This document shows positions 28,065 through 35,779 of a stretch of 64,000 nucleotides of DNA, one piece after another. The stretch spans positions 1-64,000 of the forward strand of contig CABZSR010000002.1 of assembly GCA_902528415.1 (NCBI GenBank), given 5' to 3'. Within the stretch, counting starts at the first letter, position 1, and every line of letters starts with the position of its first letter. The position numbers and the translations under genes are program-made. The notes below the pieces were generated by a model. The model was not told the DNA's origin. It ran no database searches and saw nothing but the letters and a program-made list of their open reading frames with translations. The stretch is from an uncultured SAR116 cluster alpha proteobacterium. Lineage in GTDB: Bacteria; Pseudomonadota; Alphaproteobacteria; Puniceispirillales; Marisalimonadaceae.

Positions 28065-30749
28065 TCATTTAATATTCACGTAAGGACTCATTATTACTTC
28101 TCGCAAATCAGTAAGTCGTGGCCCCTCATAATGGCTCAACATCCAACTTTCTAGGGGCTCTGAAGCAAGTGTTAGGTAAGTTTCAAGTTTTTCATGCCAT
28201 TCGTCAACTAATAAGGCCTTACCTGAAGCAATAATATATTTTTTATCTTCTAGCATTTTATTTGACATCATTGATTGCAAATCAGTTATTATTTTAGTTT
28301 GATCTAAGTTTGTAAAATGCCTTTCAAATAATCCATAGGTAATGTTTGGCTTCCAACGCTTCATTTTAGCAAACTTCTCAAACTCATTCATTCTTTCTAT
28401 CCAAATCTTTTTTGAATTAGGTTCACGATGTGCAAGTGTATTTGCAACTAATCTTCTGATTTTAGGCATCGTAGATATTATTGATTTGACGAGTTCTTTA
28501 TCAACATTTTTAAGTCTTTGATATTGTCTTAACGCCCAGTCTTCAGATTTATTGAATGAAACAATACTATGCCGCAGACCTAATTTATCTTTCCACGCTT
28601 CAAATGGCCAGCTAACAAAACAACTTGGCTTACAGCGGTCCTCATCAAACGACAGGTGAAAATGGTTACTATTTTTAGTATCTAACACCACCTTAAATCC
28701 AAAATAATCCCAATAGCGATCTTTGAATGATAATCCATCAAACATAAGGTCAATGGATTGCCACCCACCTTTACTAGGCGGGCTAAGCCAAAGAAGAACA
28801 AGTTCTTTTGTTTCAAATTCACTTTTCTGCTTAATTTTTTCTTGTTCTTGGACAAACTGCTTTATAATTTTTTTCCAATGCAGAGTTAGTTCACCCATAC
28901 AGTATAGTCTATCAGGGTGTCTCTCTGCTCCTCCACTATCACTGCGACATCCAGGATTTTGTATTCCCATAGAGCCCGGAAGTGTTATCCCTTGCCATTC
29001 CACGGCGCCAATAAATAGATTCCTATCACCGCCATTGCCTGCAGCATCGGCTGTAAAACGAATAGTTATCTCCTCCACCTCATTAACTTCATTGGGCACC
29101 TCTAGAGAAATTGTTTCCCAGACCCACTGACTTTCATCTTTATATCTCCCTAGTCGTTCTGTATCCCGCGCTGAATTAAGGTAATTAATTTTTGAAAACC
29201 ACTCACCTCCAGAATGCTTTATGGACAAGCGATATGGAGGAGCCCCTTGATAGGCTTCACCAGCTAATTTAAGTTTTATTTTTTTTTGCGCTCTTTTATT
29301 CAACATTCTATTGTTAACAATATTTTTCATACTATTTTCAGCCATGAATTCTTTATTTAAAGTTCGAAAAAGGAGTTTTTGGAATTGTTCCCTTTCTATA
29401 AGCTTGGCAGCATCTATCCAATAATCACCATAGCCCCATCCGCTAACATCTGGTGGATCAAACAGTCTCTGCCCCATATCAGCAAGGCTTGCATCAAGCA
29501 CTGAGACTGGTATTTCATTATTTTGGGAAACTCTAACCATACCTACCAATAATTCGGATGGCGCTTTCACAGATGTTCCTCGGTATTTATCATCCCAGAA
29601 ATAAGAAGAATTCAGAATAACTGTAAGTAATTCAGAAATTTCATAATTGGTTTTTCTAAATGCATCACTCCAGTATAAAAGGGTATGTTTAGGGATAGGC
29701 TCTAATGAAATAAACTCAGTCCAAAGCTTGTTAACAACAAATTCCGATGCTTTAGGATGTTTTAAGATTAGCTCAATAAGCTGTTCTCCATCAAATCTTT
29801 TTTGAACACCAAATATTTTTTTCTTATCAAAATCACGTGCCCATGCTTTTTCTAAAAAACTAATTTTACCAAACTCTGATACGTGCCAGCCAGCAAGGGC
29901 TCTTGCTGCTTCTTTTATATCTTTTTCAGAATAATTTCCTTCTCCAAGAGTGAATAGTTCAAAAAGTTCACGGGCCAAATTTTCGTTTGGTGATACTCGT
30001 TTGTTTCTATTGTTATCCAAATAGATCAATATGGCAGGATCTTTTATCATGGAATGAAGAAGCTCACGATAATTTCCAAAGGCATATTTTCTAATAGATT
30101 TGTGGTGCATCCATTGTGCATGAGACTTTTCATCTAATCCACTAAACGCAGCTACAAAAGTATTTTCCCAGAATAATACCAGACGTTCAGCTAGTGGACT
30201 ATTTGTGGCTAGCATCTGTTTGATCCACCATTGTCGAAGTTCGGCTATCTCCTGTTTTCGAGCACTTTTAAATGCGTTACGCTTGTTTGATGGCCAATCA
30301 TTGTGTCCCCAATATCGTGGTTCAAGTTTTGTCCATTTTGGATAATCATTCACAGGATTAGTATCAAGTTCTGCAATTAAATTTGTAATTAGAATTGATC
30401 TATTTTTCCCAATCCATTTGGAAACGTCAGAAGGAGAGGGTTCAAAGCCAATTTTTCTGAGAATGTAAGATACTTCGGAAGCTGACATAGGTTTATTCAA
30501 TACCTGAGGCATAGAACTTGTTGCCATCCATTCAGCAGCTGTAAGAGTTGAAAAAGCACTTTTAGGAAGCAATGAGACTGAATTAGTTTTACTATTATCT
30601 TTGTAATTATTTTTGAAATTATTTCCTGAATTTCCTGGCGTATTTTCGAAATTAGTCTTTTTATTTTTAAAAGTGGTAGCATTATTGCAAGCACTCATAA
30701 GCAATCCGAATGCTAAAACGATAATAATCATTTTAAATATAAATTTCAT
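28065..30749 (-). CDS. DUF1800 lipoprotein with CBM60-like insert
   Basis: An 894-aa protein with a lipoprotein-type signal peptide (cleavage before Cys21 in LLMSAC), a low-complexity Asn/Lys linker (22-60) and a DUF1800 domain (about 88-465) with the hallmark NENLARELFELFTLG and AARALAGW. Residues about 490-590 look like a calcium-dependent xylan-binding (CBM60) module: ITIRFTADAAGNGGDRNLF carries the DRNL core. A further 300 residues are not recognised. Ordinary DUF1800 proteins are about 450-600 aa, so the C-terminal half is an addition. The gene precedes and couples to DUF1501. An envelope-anchored, glycan-binding partner of DUF1501 is my inference. Confidence 0.87.
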   Translation of the reverse strand: MKFIFKMIIIVLAFGLLMSACNNATTFKNKKTNFENTPGNSGNNFKNNYKDNSKTNSVSLLPKSAFSTLTAAEWMATSSMPQVLNKPMSASEVSYILRKIGFEPSPSDVSKWIGKNRSILITNLIAELDTNPVNDYPKWTKLEPRYWGHNDWPSNKRNAFKSARKQEIAELRQWWIKQMLATNSPLAERLVLFWENTFVAAFSGLDEKSHAQWMHHKSIRKYAFGNYRELLHSMIKDPAILIYLDNNRNKRVSPNENLARELFELFTLGEGNYSEKDIKEAARALAGWHVSEFGKISFLEKAWARDFDKKKIFGVQKRFDGEQLIELILKHPKASEFVVNKLWTEFISLEPIPKHTLLYWSDAFRKTNYEISELLTVILNSSYFWDDKYRGTSVKAPSELLVGMVRVSQNNEIPVSVLDASLADMGQRLFDPPDVSGWGYGDYWIDAAKLIEREQFQKLLFRTLNKEFMAENSMKNIVNNRMLNKRAQKKIKLKLAGEAYQGAPPYRLSIKHSGGEWFSKINYLNSARDTERLGRYKDESQWVWETISLEVPNEVNEVEEITIRFTADAAGNGGDRNLFIGAVEWQGITLPGSMGIQNPGCRSDSGGAERHPDRLYCMGELTLHWKKIIKQFVQEQEKIKQKSEFETKELVLLWLSPPSKGGWQSIDLMFDGLSFKDRYWDYFGFKVVLDTKNSNHFHLSFDEDRCKPSCFVSWPFEAWKDKLGLRHSIVSFNKSEDWALRQYQRLKNVDKELVKSIISTMPKIRRLVANTLAHREPNSKKIWIERMNEFEKFAKMKRWKPNITYGLFERHFTNLDQTKIITDLQSMMSNKMLEDKKYIIASGKALLVDEWHEKLETYLTLASEPLESWMLSHYEGPRLTDLREVIMSPYVNIK

Positions 30750-30903
30750 ATTATTAAGTTAACTATTAAAAACTCGTATGTGAAGGTAATTATTAATTTA
30801 AATAAAAGGAAGAAACATTGATTTTGATATAGATTCTATTTTTATATTTCTTACTTAAGCTTGCTAAAGTCTATTTCTTTTCCTAGATGTCGCCATTTTA
30901 CAT

Positions 30904-30920
30904 CCTCCGTGTGACGGAGG
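30904..30920. repeat. Perfect 7-bp inverted repeat with GTG loop
   Basis: CCTCCGT (30904-30910), GTG, ACGGAGG (30914-30920). A tight G+C-rich hairpin in A/T-rich noncoding DNA, overlapping the right TGTGAC motif. There is no T-tract on either side, so it is not a usual terminator; it could be a recombinase- or regulator-binding site. Confidence 0.45.
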
Positions 30921-30926
30921 TGTGAC
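30910..30926 (+). repeat. Right copy of TGTGAC-N4-GTGTGAC motif
   Basis: TGTGAC GGAG GTGTGAC, ending 53 nt before the tRNA-Phe fragment; matches the left copy (26515-26531) in orientation and internal spacing. Confidence 0.5.
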
Positions 30927-30979
30927 GATGGTAATATAGTTTTTGTTAAGTCTTTGATATGCCTACGTAGATTTGTACA

Positions 30980-31036
30980 AGAGCAGAGGACTGAAAATCC
31001 TCGTGTTTAGGTGGTTCGAATCCGCCCCCGGGCACC
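30980..31036 (+). repeat. tRNA-Phe 3'-half duplication (putative attR)
   Basis: 27 bases identical to the D-arm/anticodon part of tRNA-Phe (from AGAGCAGAGG to TCGTGT), then TTA in place of C in the variable loop, then 27 bases identical to the T arm and acceptor end up to GGGCACC. The 5' part before 30980 no longer pairs with the acceptor strand, so it cannot give a functional tRNA. It matches 26368-26422. Confidence 0.85.
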
Positions 31037-31285
31037 CCGCACCCAAAATTAATTATCAGTATATGTCGAATTAACCACATTGATTAACATCTAAAAAACA
31101 TAAATTCATACTTTAATTCAAAGAAACTGTTATAGGTTGCGAAAAACTAACGATTGTTTATACAATTATTTAATTAAATCATAACTCATAAAACACTCAT
31201 TTCTATTTATAGAAATTTCTTGATAATTGACCAAATCATAGTGTTTATTTACGATTATACTACTAACAATTAAATAGGAATATTG

Positions 31286-31693
31286 ATGAAACATAAATTA
31301 AAACATTTTATTGCAACTCATACATTTCACTCTACGAAATCAAAAAAGGATTTTTTTTCTCTAGTAAAACATAGAAAAACTAATTCAGATTGGTTTGGAA
31401 ATGAAACTACAGAAATGAAAGAAAATTTTTTTAAGTTGTTAAAAAGTAGAAATTTACTTGATGATTATAATATTACTGAGAAAAATAGTGATGATTATGC
31501 ACTCCTTTTACAATTATTCATAGGTCGTGGTGAATTCTTTTTTTGTCATTGGTATGCAATTGACGAACAAACTATTAATGATAGGCTTAGTGTGACTAGT
31601 GGAGAAAAATTTTTCATTACTATGGCAACACAAGTAGATGGTCCTAAAATATATGTAGATAAACTGACAAAATATATGAAAAAGCTACAGTAA
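31286..31693 (+). CDS. Unknown small protein (135 aa)
   Basis: Not recognised. The frame starts at ATG 31286 with AGGAA about 6 nt upstream; a TTG at 31283 is less likely. The protein alternates short strands and helices (KHFIATHTFHS; FFFCHWYAIDEQTINDRL; KFFITMATQVDG), which suggests a small ferredoxin-like alpha/beta fold of the kind seen in DUF4242- or monooxygenase-like proteins. That is a guess from pattern only. It has no signal peptide and no membrane segment. It lies just beyond the tRNA fragment and before a decayed DUF1501 gene, so it may be accessory DNA. Confidence 0.6.
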   Translation: MKHKLKHFIATHTFHSTKSKKDFFSLVKHRKTNSDWFGNETTEMKENFFKLLKSRNLLDDYNITEKNSDDYALLLQLFIGRGEFFFCHWYAIDEQTINDRLSVTSGEKFFITMATQVDGPKIYVDKLTKYMKKLQ

Positions 31694-31710
31694 TTTATAA
31701 TTGATAATTT

Positions 31711-32046
31711 GTGTTTGAAATTTTTGGTTTTGATACTCAAGCTGCACAAGTTGGAGCTGATGGAGAATATGGACAAAAGTTAAAAATTTTGGATGACATT
31801 TTTAAAGTTTTAAAAAAACAACTTGGTAAAACTTTTGATGACATCTCAATACTTACTCTCACTGAATTTGGAAGAACAATCGTGAAAAACATTGGCTATG
31901 GAACTGCAGTTTTACTGGGTGGAGGTTTGTTAAAAAAAAATCATGTTTTTACTGATTGGCCTTGTATTAAGAAAAAAGAATTATTCGAAGGAAGTGACTT
32001 AAATTCTACTTTAGATGCTAGATCAGTTTATTGTTCTGCAATGTAA
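31711..32046 (+). pseudogene. DUF1501 C-terminal remnant
   Basis: 111 codons matching only the last third of a DUF1501 protein: FGFDTQAAQVG, LTLTEFGRT, TDWPCIKKKELFEGSDL, STLDARSVY. The N-terminal two thirds are absent and the family's GTDHG metal-site motif has been lost by a short deletion (GYGTAVLLGGG). The only start is a GTG without a ribosome-binding site. The wording is closer to the standard alphaproteobacterial DUF1501 (FDTHAAQ, DWPGL, LYEGRDL, TTDLRAV) than to the intact gene at 26889, so it is the relic of a different DUF1501 gene. Confidence 0.75.
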
Positions 32047-32158
32047 ACATACTTTAATATTGATTTCAAACTGATGAATAAACATGTATTTCCTGACAAA
32101 ACTCTTATTAATTTAAGCAATAAAATATTCAAATCATAAATATTGTTAAATGTATTAA

Positions 32159-32217
32159 TTGACTCTTTAATTGTATTGTCAATGCAATTTGATTAACATT
32201 AATATGTTAATCAAATT
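32159..32217 (+). promoter_or_regulatory. Candidate promoter with overlapping palindromic operators
   Basis: TTGACT (32159-32164) and TGCAAT (32183-32188) are spaced 18 bp and could form a promoter. Two inverted repeats overlap it: ATTGTATTG-T-CAATGCAAT (32170-32188, one mismatch) and a perfect 14-bp-arm repeat AATTTGATTAACAT-TAAT-ATGTTAATCAAATT in total (32186-32217). There is no T-tract, which speaks for a protein-binding operator rather than a terminator. It lies 38 bp before the start of the following operon. The TTGTCAAT-like core recalls GntR/FadR-type sites, but no such regulator is in the window. Confidence 0.5.
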
Positions 32218-32254
32218 ATTAACGAAATCATTTGAAATATATTTTGGGGGTAAA

Positions 32255-33250
32255 ATGGTTGAAAAAACTCAAATAAATAATAGTAACAAAAAAAAGGTTT
32301 TAATGGTTCAGGGTCTGCATGAAGAGGGCCAAAAGTTATTTCTTGCAAGAGATGATATTGAACCTATTACTATCATGTCTTCGAATGAAGATGAAATAAT
32401 AGAAGCCGCAAAGGATGTTCATGGCATTACTGTAAGAACTGCAAATATTTCTAGAAAAATAATTGAAAATGCTAAAAATTTACTAATAGTTTCTAGGCAT
32501 GGTGTTGGATATGATTCTATTGATATTGATGCTTTGAATGATAGCGGTATCCCTCTAGCTATAGCTGCCCACTCAAATATGATATCAGTTGCCGAACATG
32601 CAATGTTTATGTTGTTAGCTCTTTCCAAAAATGTATTTTATTATGATAAATTCGCAAGAAAAGCTGATTGGACAACAAGATGGGATATAAGGGCTTGGGA
32701 TGTTGCTGAAAAAAAACTACTTGTCGTGGGTTTTGGAAGAATAGGATCTAGGTTAGTAAAACGTGCGCTTGCTTTTGACATGAAAGTTTATGTATATGAC
32801 CCTTATGTTAATACTGAAGTAATTAATAAGTCAGGAGCTATTTACTTAGAAAATTATTTTGACATGTTGTCAGAAATGGACGCTGTATCGTTACATTGTC
32901 CAAAAAATAAGGAAACTACTGATATGTTCTCTGACAAAGAATTTAATATCATGAAAGATAGCTCATATCTCATCAACTGTGCAAGGGGAGGTATAGTGAA
33001 CGAAAAAGCCTTATATGATGCATTAACTTCCAATAAAATTCGCGGTGCTGGATTAGATGTATATGATGACGAACCCTCAACATCTTCAAACCCACTTTTT
33101 GGCTTAGATAATATTTTACTTTCTCCTCATATAGCTGGAGTTACTCAAGAAGCAACTATAAGAATGTCAAAACAATCAGCTCAAAATGTGTTAGATGTAT
33201 TTGACGATAAAGTAAATTCTGAAGTTATTATAAATAAGAATGTTTTGTAG
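32255..33250 (+). CDS. D-isomer 2-hydroxyacid dehydrogenase (SerA-like)
   Basis: NAD-dependent dehydrogenase of D-2-hydroxyacids, 331 aa from the ATG at 32255, which follows GGGGG closely; an upstream extension to 32171 runs through the operator region and is unlikely. The Rossmann motif VVGFGRIGSRLVKRA, catalytic Arg in NCARGGIVNE, Glu near DDEPS and His in SPHIAGVT are visible. It has no C-terminal ACT domain, so it is not a regulated biosynthetic phosphoglycerate dehydrogenase. It heads an operon with an aldolase and a quinone-reductase-like gene, pointing to catabolism of a hydroxyacid. Confidence 0.9.
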   Translation: MVEKTQINNSNKKKVLMVQGLHEEGQKLFLARDDIEPITIMSSNEDEIIEAAKDVHGITVRTANISRKIIENAKNLLIVSRHGVGYDSIDIDALNDSGIPLAIAAHSNMISVAEHAMFMLLALSKNVFYYDKFARKADWTTRWDIRAWDVAEKKLLVVGFGRIGSRLVKRALAFDMKVYVYDPYVNTEVINKSGAIYLENYFDMLSEMDAVSLHCPKNKETTDMFSDKEFNIMKDSSYLINCARGGIVNEKALYDALTSNKIRGAGLDVYDDEPSTSSNPLFGLDNILLSPHIAGVTQEATIRMSKQSAQNVLDVFDDKVNSEVIINKNVL

Positions 33251-33261
33251 GAGATAACTAA

Positions 33262-34020
33262 ATGGAACAACAAACTTTAAGAAACTGCTGGTTAAAAGGA
33301 AAAGGTGCCATTAACGCGTGGTGTTCAATTCCCAGTGCTGTTACAGCTGAAATGATGTCAATGAGTGATTTTGACTCAATCACAATTGATATGCAACATG
33401 GACTAGTTGATTATCAAATGGCTCTTAATATGCTCCAAGTTATTTCAGGCTCAGGCAAAACTCCCATGGTAAGAGTCCCTTGGAATGAACCAGGAATTAT
33501 CATGAAGGCTCTTGATGCAGGTGCATTAGGTATTATTTGTCCAATGATAAATACTCCTGATGATGCCATTAGCTTTGTTGGAGCTACTAGATACGCCCCT
33601 GTTGGTCACAGGAGTTCAGGCCCTACAAGGGCATTAATGGTTCATGGTCCATCATATCATGACGAGGCGAATGAAAAAATTATTTCATTTGCGATGATAG
33701 AGACCGTTGAGGCTCTTGAAAATGTTGAAAAAATTGCAGCTACTGACGGCCTGACAGGTATCTATATTGGTCCATCTGATTTAAGTATTTCTATGGGATT
33801 TAAACCAGGTCTTGATAGAGTTGAACCAGAAATGATTGATGCTATTAAAAAAATTGAAAATGCATGTAAAAATAATAATATTAAAGTTGGAATTCATTGT
33901 CTTTCACCCTCTTACCTTAAAGATAAATTATCCAATGGCTATGATTTAGGGACTTTAGCCAGTGATGTTAGAATTTATGCTGAAGGAATTAGTAATAAAA
34001 TGAAAGAAGCAAGATCGTAG
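33262..34020 (+). CDS. HpcH/HpaI family aldolase
   Basis: Class II (metal-dependent) pyruvate-type aldolase, 252 aa. The metal and substrate segments TIDMQHGLVDYQ, MVRVPWNEP, AGALGIICPMINT, MIET and GPSDLS are in order. Family members split 2-oxo-4-hydroxy acids (for example 4-hydroxy-2-oxoheptanedioate or 2-keto-3-deoxy acids) to pyruvate or oxaloacetate plus an aldehyde. It is 11 bp after the hydroxyacid dehydrogenase and so probably acts in the same route. The actual substrate cannot be read from sequence. Confidence 0.92.
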   Translation: MEQQTLRNCWLKGKGAINAWCSIPSAVTAEMMSMSDFDSITIDMQHGLVDYQMALNMLQVISGSGKTPMVRVPWNEPGIIMKALDAGALGIICPMINTPDDAISFVGATRYAPVGHRSSGPTRALMVHGPSYHDEANEKIISFAMIETVEALENVEKIAATDGLTGIYIGPSDLSISMGFKPGLDRVEPEMIDAIKKIENACKNNNIKVGIHCLSPSYLKDKLSNGYDLGTLASDVRIYAEGISNKMKEARS

Positions 34021-34047
34021 ACTTCTTCATAAATGAAAGGAATGATA

Positions 34048-35019
34048 ATGAAAGCAGTTAAAGTAGCTGATACTGGTGTTCAAATTCTTGACGTAGATAT
34101 ACCAAAACCAAATAACAGCGAGGTCCTCGTTAAAGTTTACGCATGTGGACTTAACAGAGCAGATTTAGTTGTAGCTGATGGAGGAGCTCACGGTGCTGCT
34201 GGAGGCCCTGGAACTATAGTAGGTATGGAATTTTCAGGTGAAGTTGTTGAATGTGGTAATAATGTAAAAAATGTATCAATTGGCGACAGAGTTATGTGTT
34301 CAGGAACATCAACCTGGGCCGAATACGCTATTGCTGACTATGGCCGTGTTATTAAGATACCAGACAATAATATGGATTATTTAACAGCAAGCACATTACC
34401 TGTGGCTCTTGCAACAATGCATAATGCAATTGTTACAATTGGAGAGTTTGTAAAGGGACAAACAATTCTGATCCAAGGTGCAAGTTCAGGTGTTGGTCTT
34501 ATGGGACTTCAAATAGCTAAACAATTAGGTGCAAAAATAATTATTGGGACTTCTACAAAACCTAAAAAATTCGATAAATTAAAGTCACTTGGAGCCGATG
34601 TTGTAGTAAACTCAAAAGATCCTGGTTGGGTTGATCAGGTATTAGCTACAACTAACAAGGAAGGTGTAGATCTTATTATAGATCAATTATCTGGCTATAC
34701 AGTTAATCAAAATATGCAAGCTACAAAAATAAAAGGTAAAATCGTTAATGTTGGAAGATTAGCAGGTGGAATAATAGATTTTAATTGTGATCTCCATGCA
34801 TTAAGAAGAATAAATTATCAAGGGGTAACTTTTAGAACTAGATCTGTAGAAGAAATAAGAAGTGTCTATTCAGATATGTGGAACGCTCTTGGAAATGCAG
34901 TGATAGCCGGTCAATTATCCCTTCCAATTGAAAAAGTCTATGATTTTAATGATGTAGCACAAGCATTATCTTCAATGAGAGATAATCAACACTTTGGAAA
35001 ATTAATTTTAAAATTATAA
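34048..35019 (+). CDS. NADPH:quinone reductase-like MDR oxidoreductase
   Basis: Medium-chain dehydrogenase/reductase of the zinc-free quinone-oxidoreductase type, 323 aa. The GroES-like N-terminal domain carries YACGLNRADLV and the nucleotide domain GASSGVGLMGLQIAKQLG near residue 145. The start is placed at 34048 (MKAVKV) because AAAGGA (34036-34041) is 6 nt before it; two earlier ATGs in frame lack this spacing. It reduces an activated carbonyl, quinone or enone with NADPH. Third gene of the operon. Confidence 0.9.
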   Translation: MKAVKVADTGVQILDVDIPKPNNSEVLVKVYACGLNRADLVVADGGAHGAAGGPGTIVGMEFSGEVVECGNNVKNVSIGDRVMCSGTSTWAEYAIADYGRVIKIPDNNMDYLTASTLPVALATMHNAIVTIGEFVKGQTILIQGASSGVGLMGLQIAKQLGAKIIIGTSTKPKKFDKLKSLGADVVVNSKDPGWVDQVLATTNKEGVDLIIDQLSGYTVNQNMQATKIKGKIVNVGRLAGGIIDFNCDLHALRRINYQGVTFRTRSVEEIRSVYSDMWNALGNAVIAGQLSLPIEKVYDFNDVAQALSSMRDNQHFGKLILKL

Positions 35020-35032
35020 AGCTTATATTCAT

Positions 35033-35776
35033 TTGAATTTTGATCTCATAACAATAATAGCTATCTTTACAGCGTTTGCTTTAGGTGGAATATTAAAAGG
35101 CGCAACTGGAGCAGGGGCTCCAATTATTACAATTCCTGTGATAGCAGCTTTTTATGATGTAAGAATCGCAGTAATTATCATGGTCATTCCTAATTTATTA
35201 ACAAATATCGGTCAACTTTATCAATTTAGAAAAACTATCCTTCCTCCTTTTTTTACTGTTTCTTTTGCATTAGGTGGAGGAATAGGAGCTTTTCTTGGTA
35301 CAATTTTATTAGTTAGTTTGCCAATTAAAATCTTAACCCTAGCTGTAGCAGTCATAGTAATAATATATATTTTACTCAAAATTGCAGTACCATCTTGGAA
35401 ATTAGTCTATGCAAAAGCAAAAAAATTTGTATTTATTATGGGAGTAGGGGGCGGTATACTTCAAGGTTCAGCAGGCCTGTCAGCACCAATATCAATTACC
35501 TTTTTAAACTCTATGAAATTAGAACGAAATCAGTTTATACCAACAATCTCAGTATATTTTGGCGTAATGTCTATATTTCAAATGCCTACTTTGTACTACT
35601 ATGATTTTTTAAATATAGAGATTATTATTGTAAGTATTATGTCTACCATCGTACTTATGTGCTTTATGCCACTTGGTTCATGGATAGCTAAAAGTATTTC
35701 CAAAGAAACTTTTGATAAAGTTACCTTAATTCTTTTGGGATTTATTGCGTTAAGAATAATTTATCTAAATTTGTGA
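35033..35776 (+). CDS. TauE/SafE family membrane transporter
   Basis: A 247-aa integral membrane protein with about eight hydrophobic helices and the family's repeated glycine-rich loops (GGILKGATGAGAPIITIP near 18-35 and GGGILQGSAGLSAPISI in the second half). TauE/SafE proteins move sulfite, sulfonates or small organic acid anions. The start is TTG. As the last gene of the operon it likely exports or imports the substrate or an end product of the hydroxyacid route. Confidence 0.88.
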   Translation: MNFDLITIIAIFTAFALGGILKGATGAGAPIITIPVIAAFYDVRIAVIIMVIPNLLTNIGQLYQFRKTILPPFFTVSFALGGGIGAFLGTILLVSLPIKILTLAVAVIVIIYILLKIAVPSWKLVYAKAKKFVFIMGVGGGILQGSAGLSAPISITFLNSMKLERNQFIPTISVYFGVMSIFQMPTLYYYDFLNIEIIIVSIMSTIVLMCFMPLGSWIAKSISKETFDKVTLILLGFIALRIIYLNL

Positions 35777-35779
35777 TAT

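Larger units (their letters stand above)
26424..31036. mobile_element. Putative tRNA-Phe-integrated genomic island (no integrase)
   Basis: A 4.6-kb segment bounded on the left by intact tRNA-Phe and on the right by a same-orientation copy of its 3' half (30980-31036). This is the arrangement left by tyrosine-recombinase integration into a tRNA gene. The cargo is the DUF1501/DUF1800 operon on the minus strand, more G+C-rich by eye than its flanks. No recombinase, transfer or phage gene remains, so it is either a minimal passenger island or an eroded one. Confidence 0.65.
30750..31282. other. 533-bp noncoding right end of island and flank
   Basis: It holds the presumed promoter region of the DUF1800 operon (minus strand), a CCTCCGT-GTG-ACGGAGG hairpin, the right TGTGAC motif and the tRNA-Phe fragment, followed by about 245 A/T-rich bases with no gene. 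TTGATTAACAT at 31080-31090 equals a half-site of the palindrome at 32186-32217. Confidence 0.5.

Noticed and set aside
28723-29130. 135-codon plus-strand open frame inside the DUF1800 gene
   Set aside because: Antisense to the conserved gene body including the CBM60-like segment; serine/proline-rich as expected for a shadow frame.
26424-32254. Search for integrase, transposase, toxin-antitoxin or phage genes in the accessory segment
   Set aside because: None seen in any frame; remaining open frames are short and without motifs.
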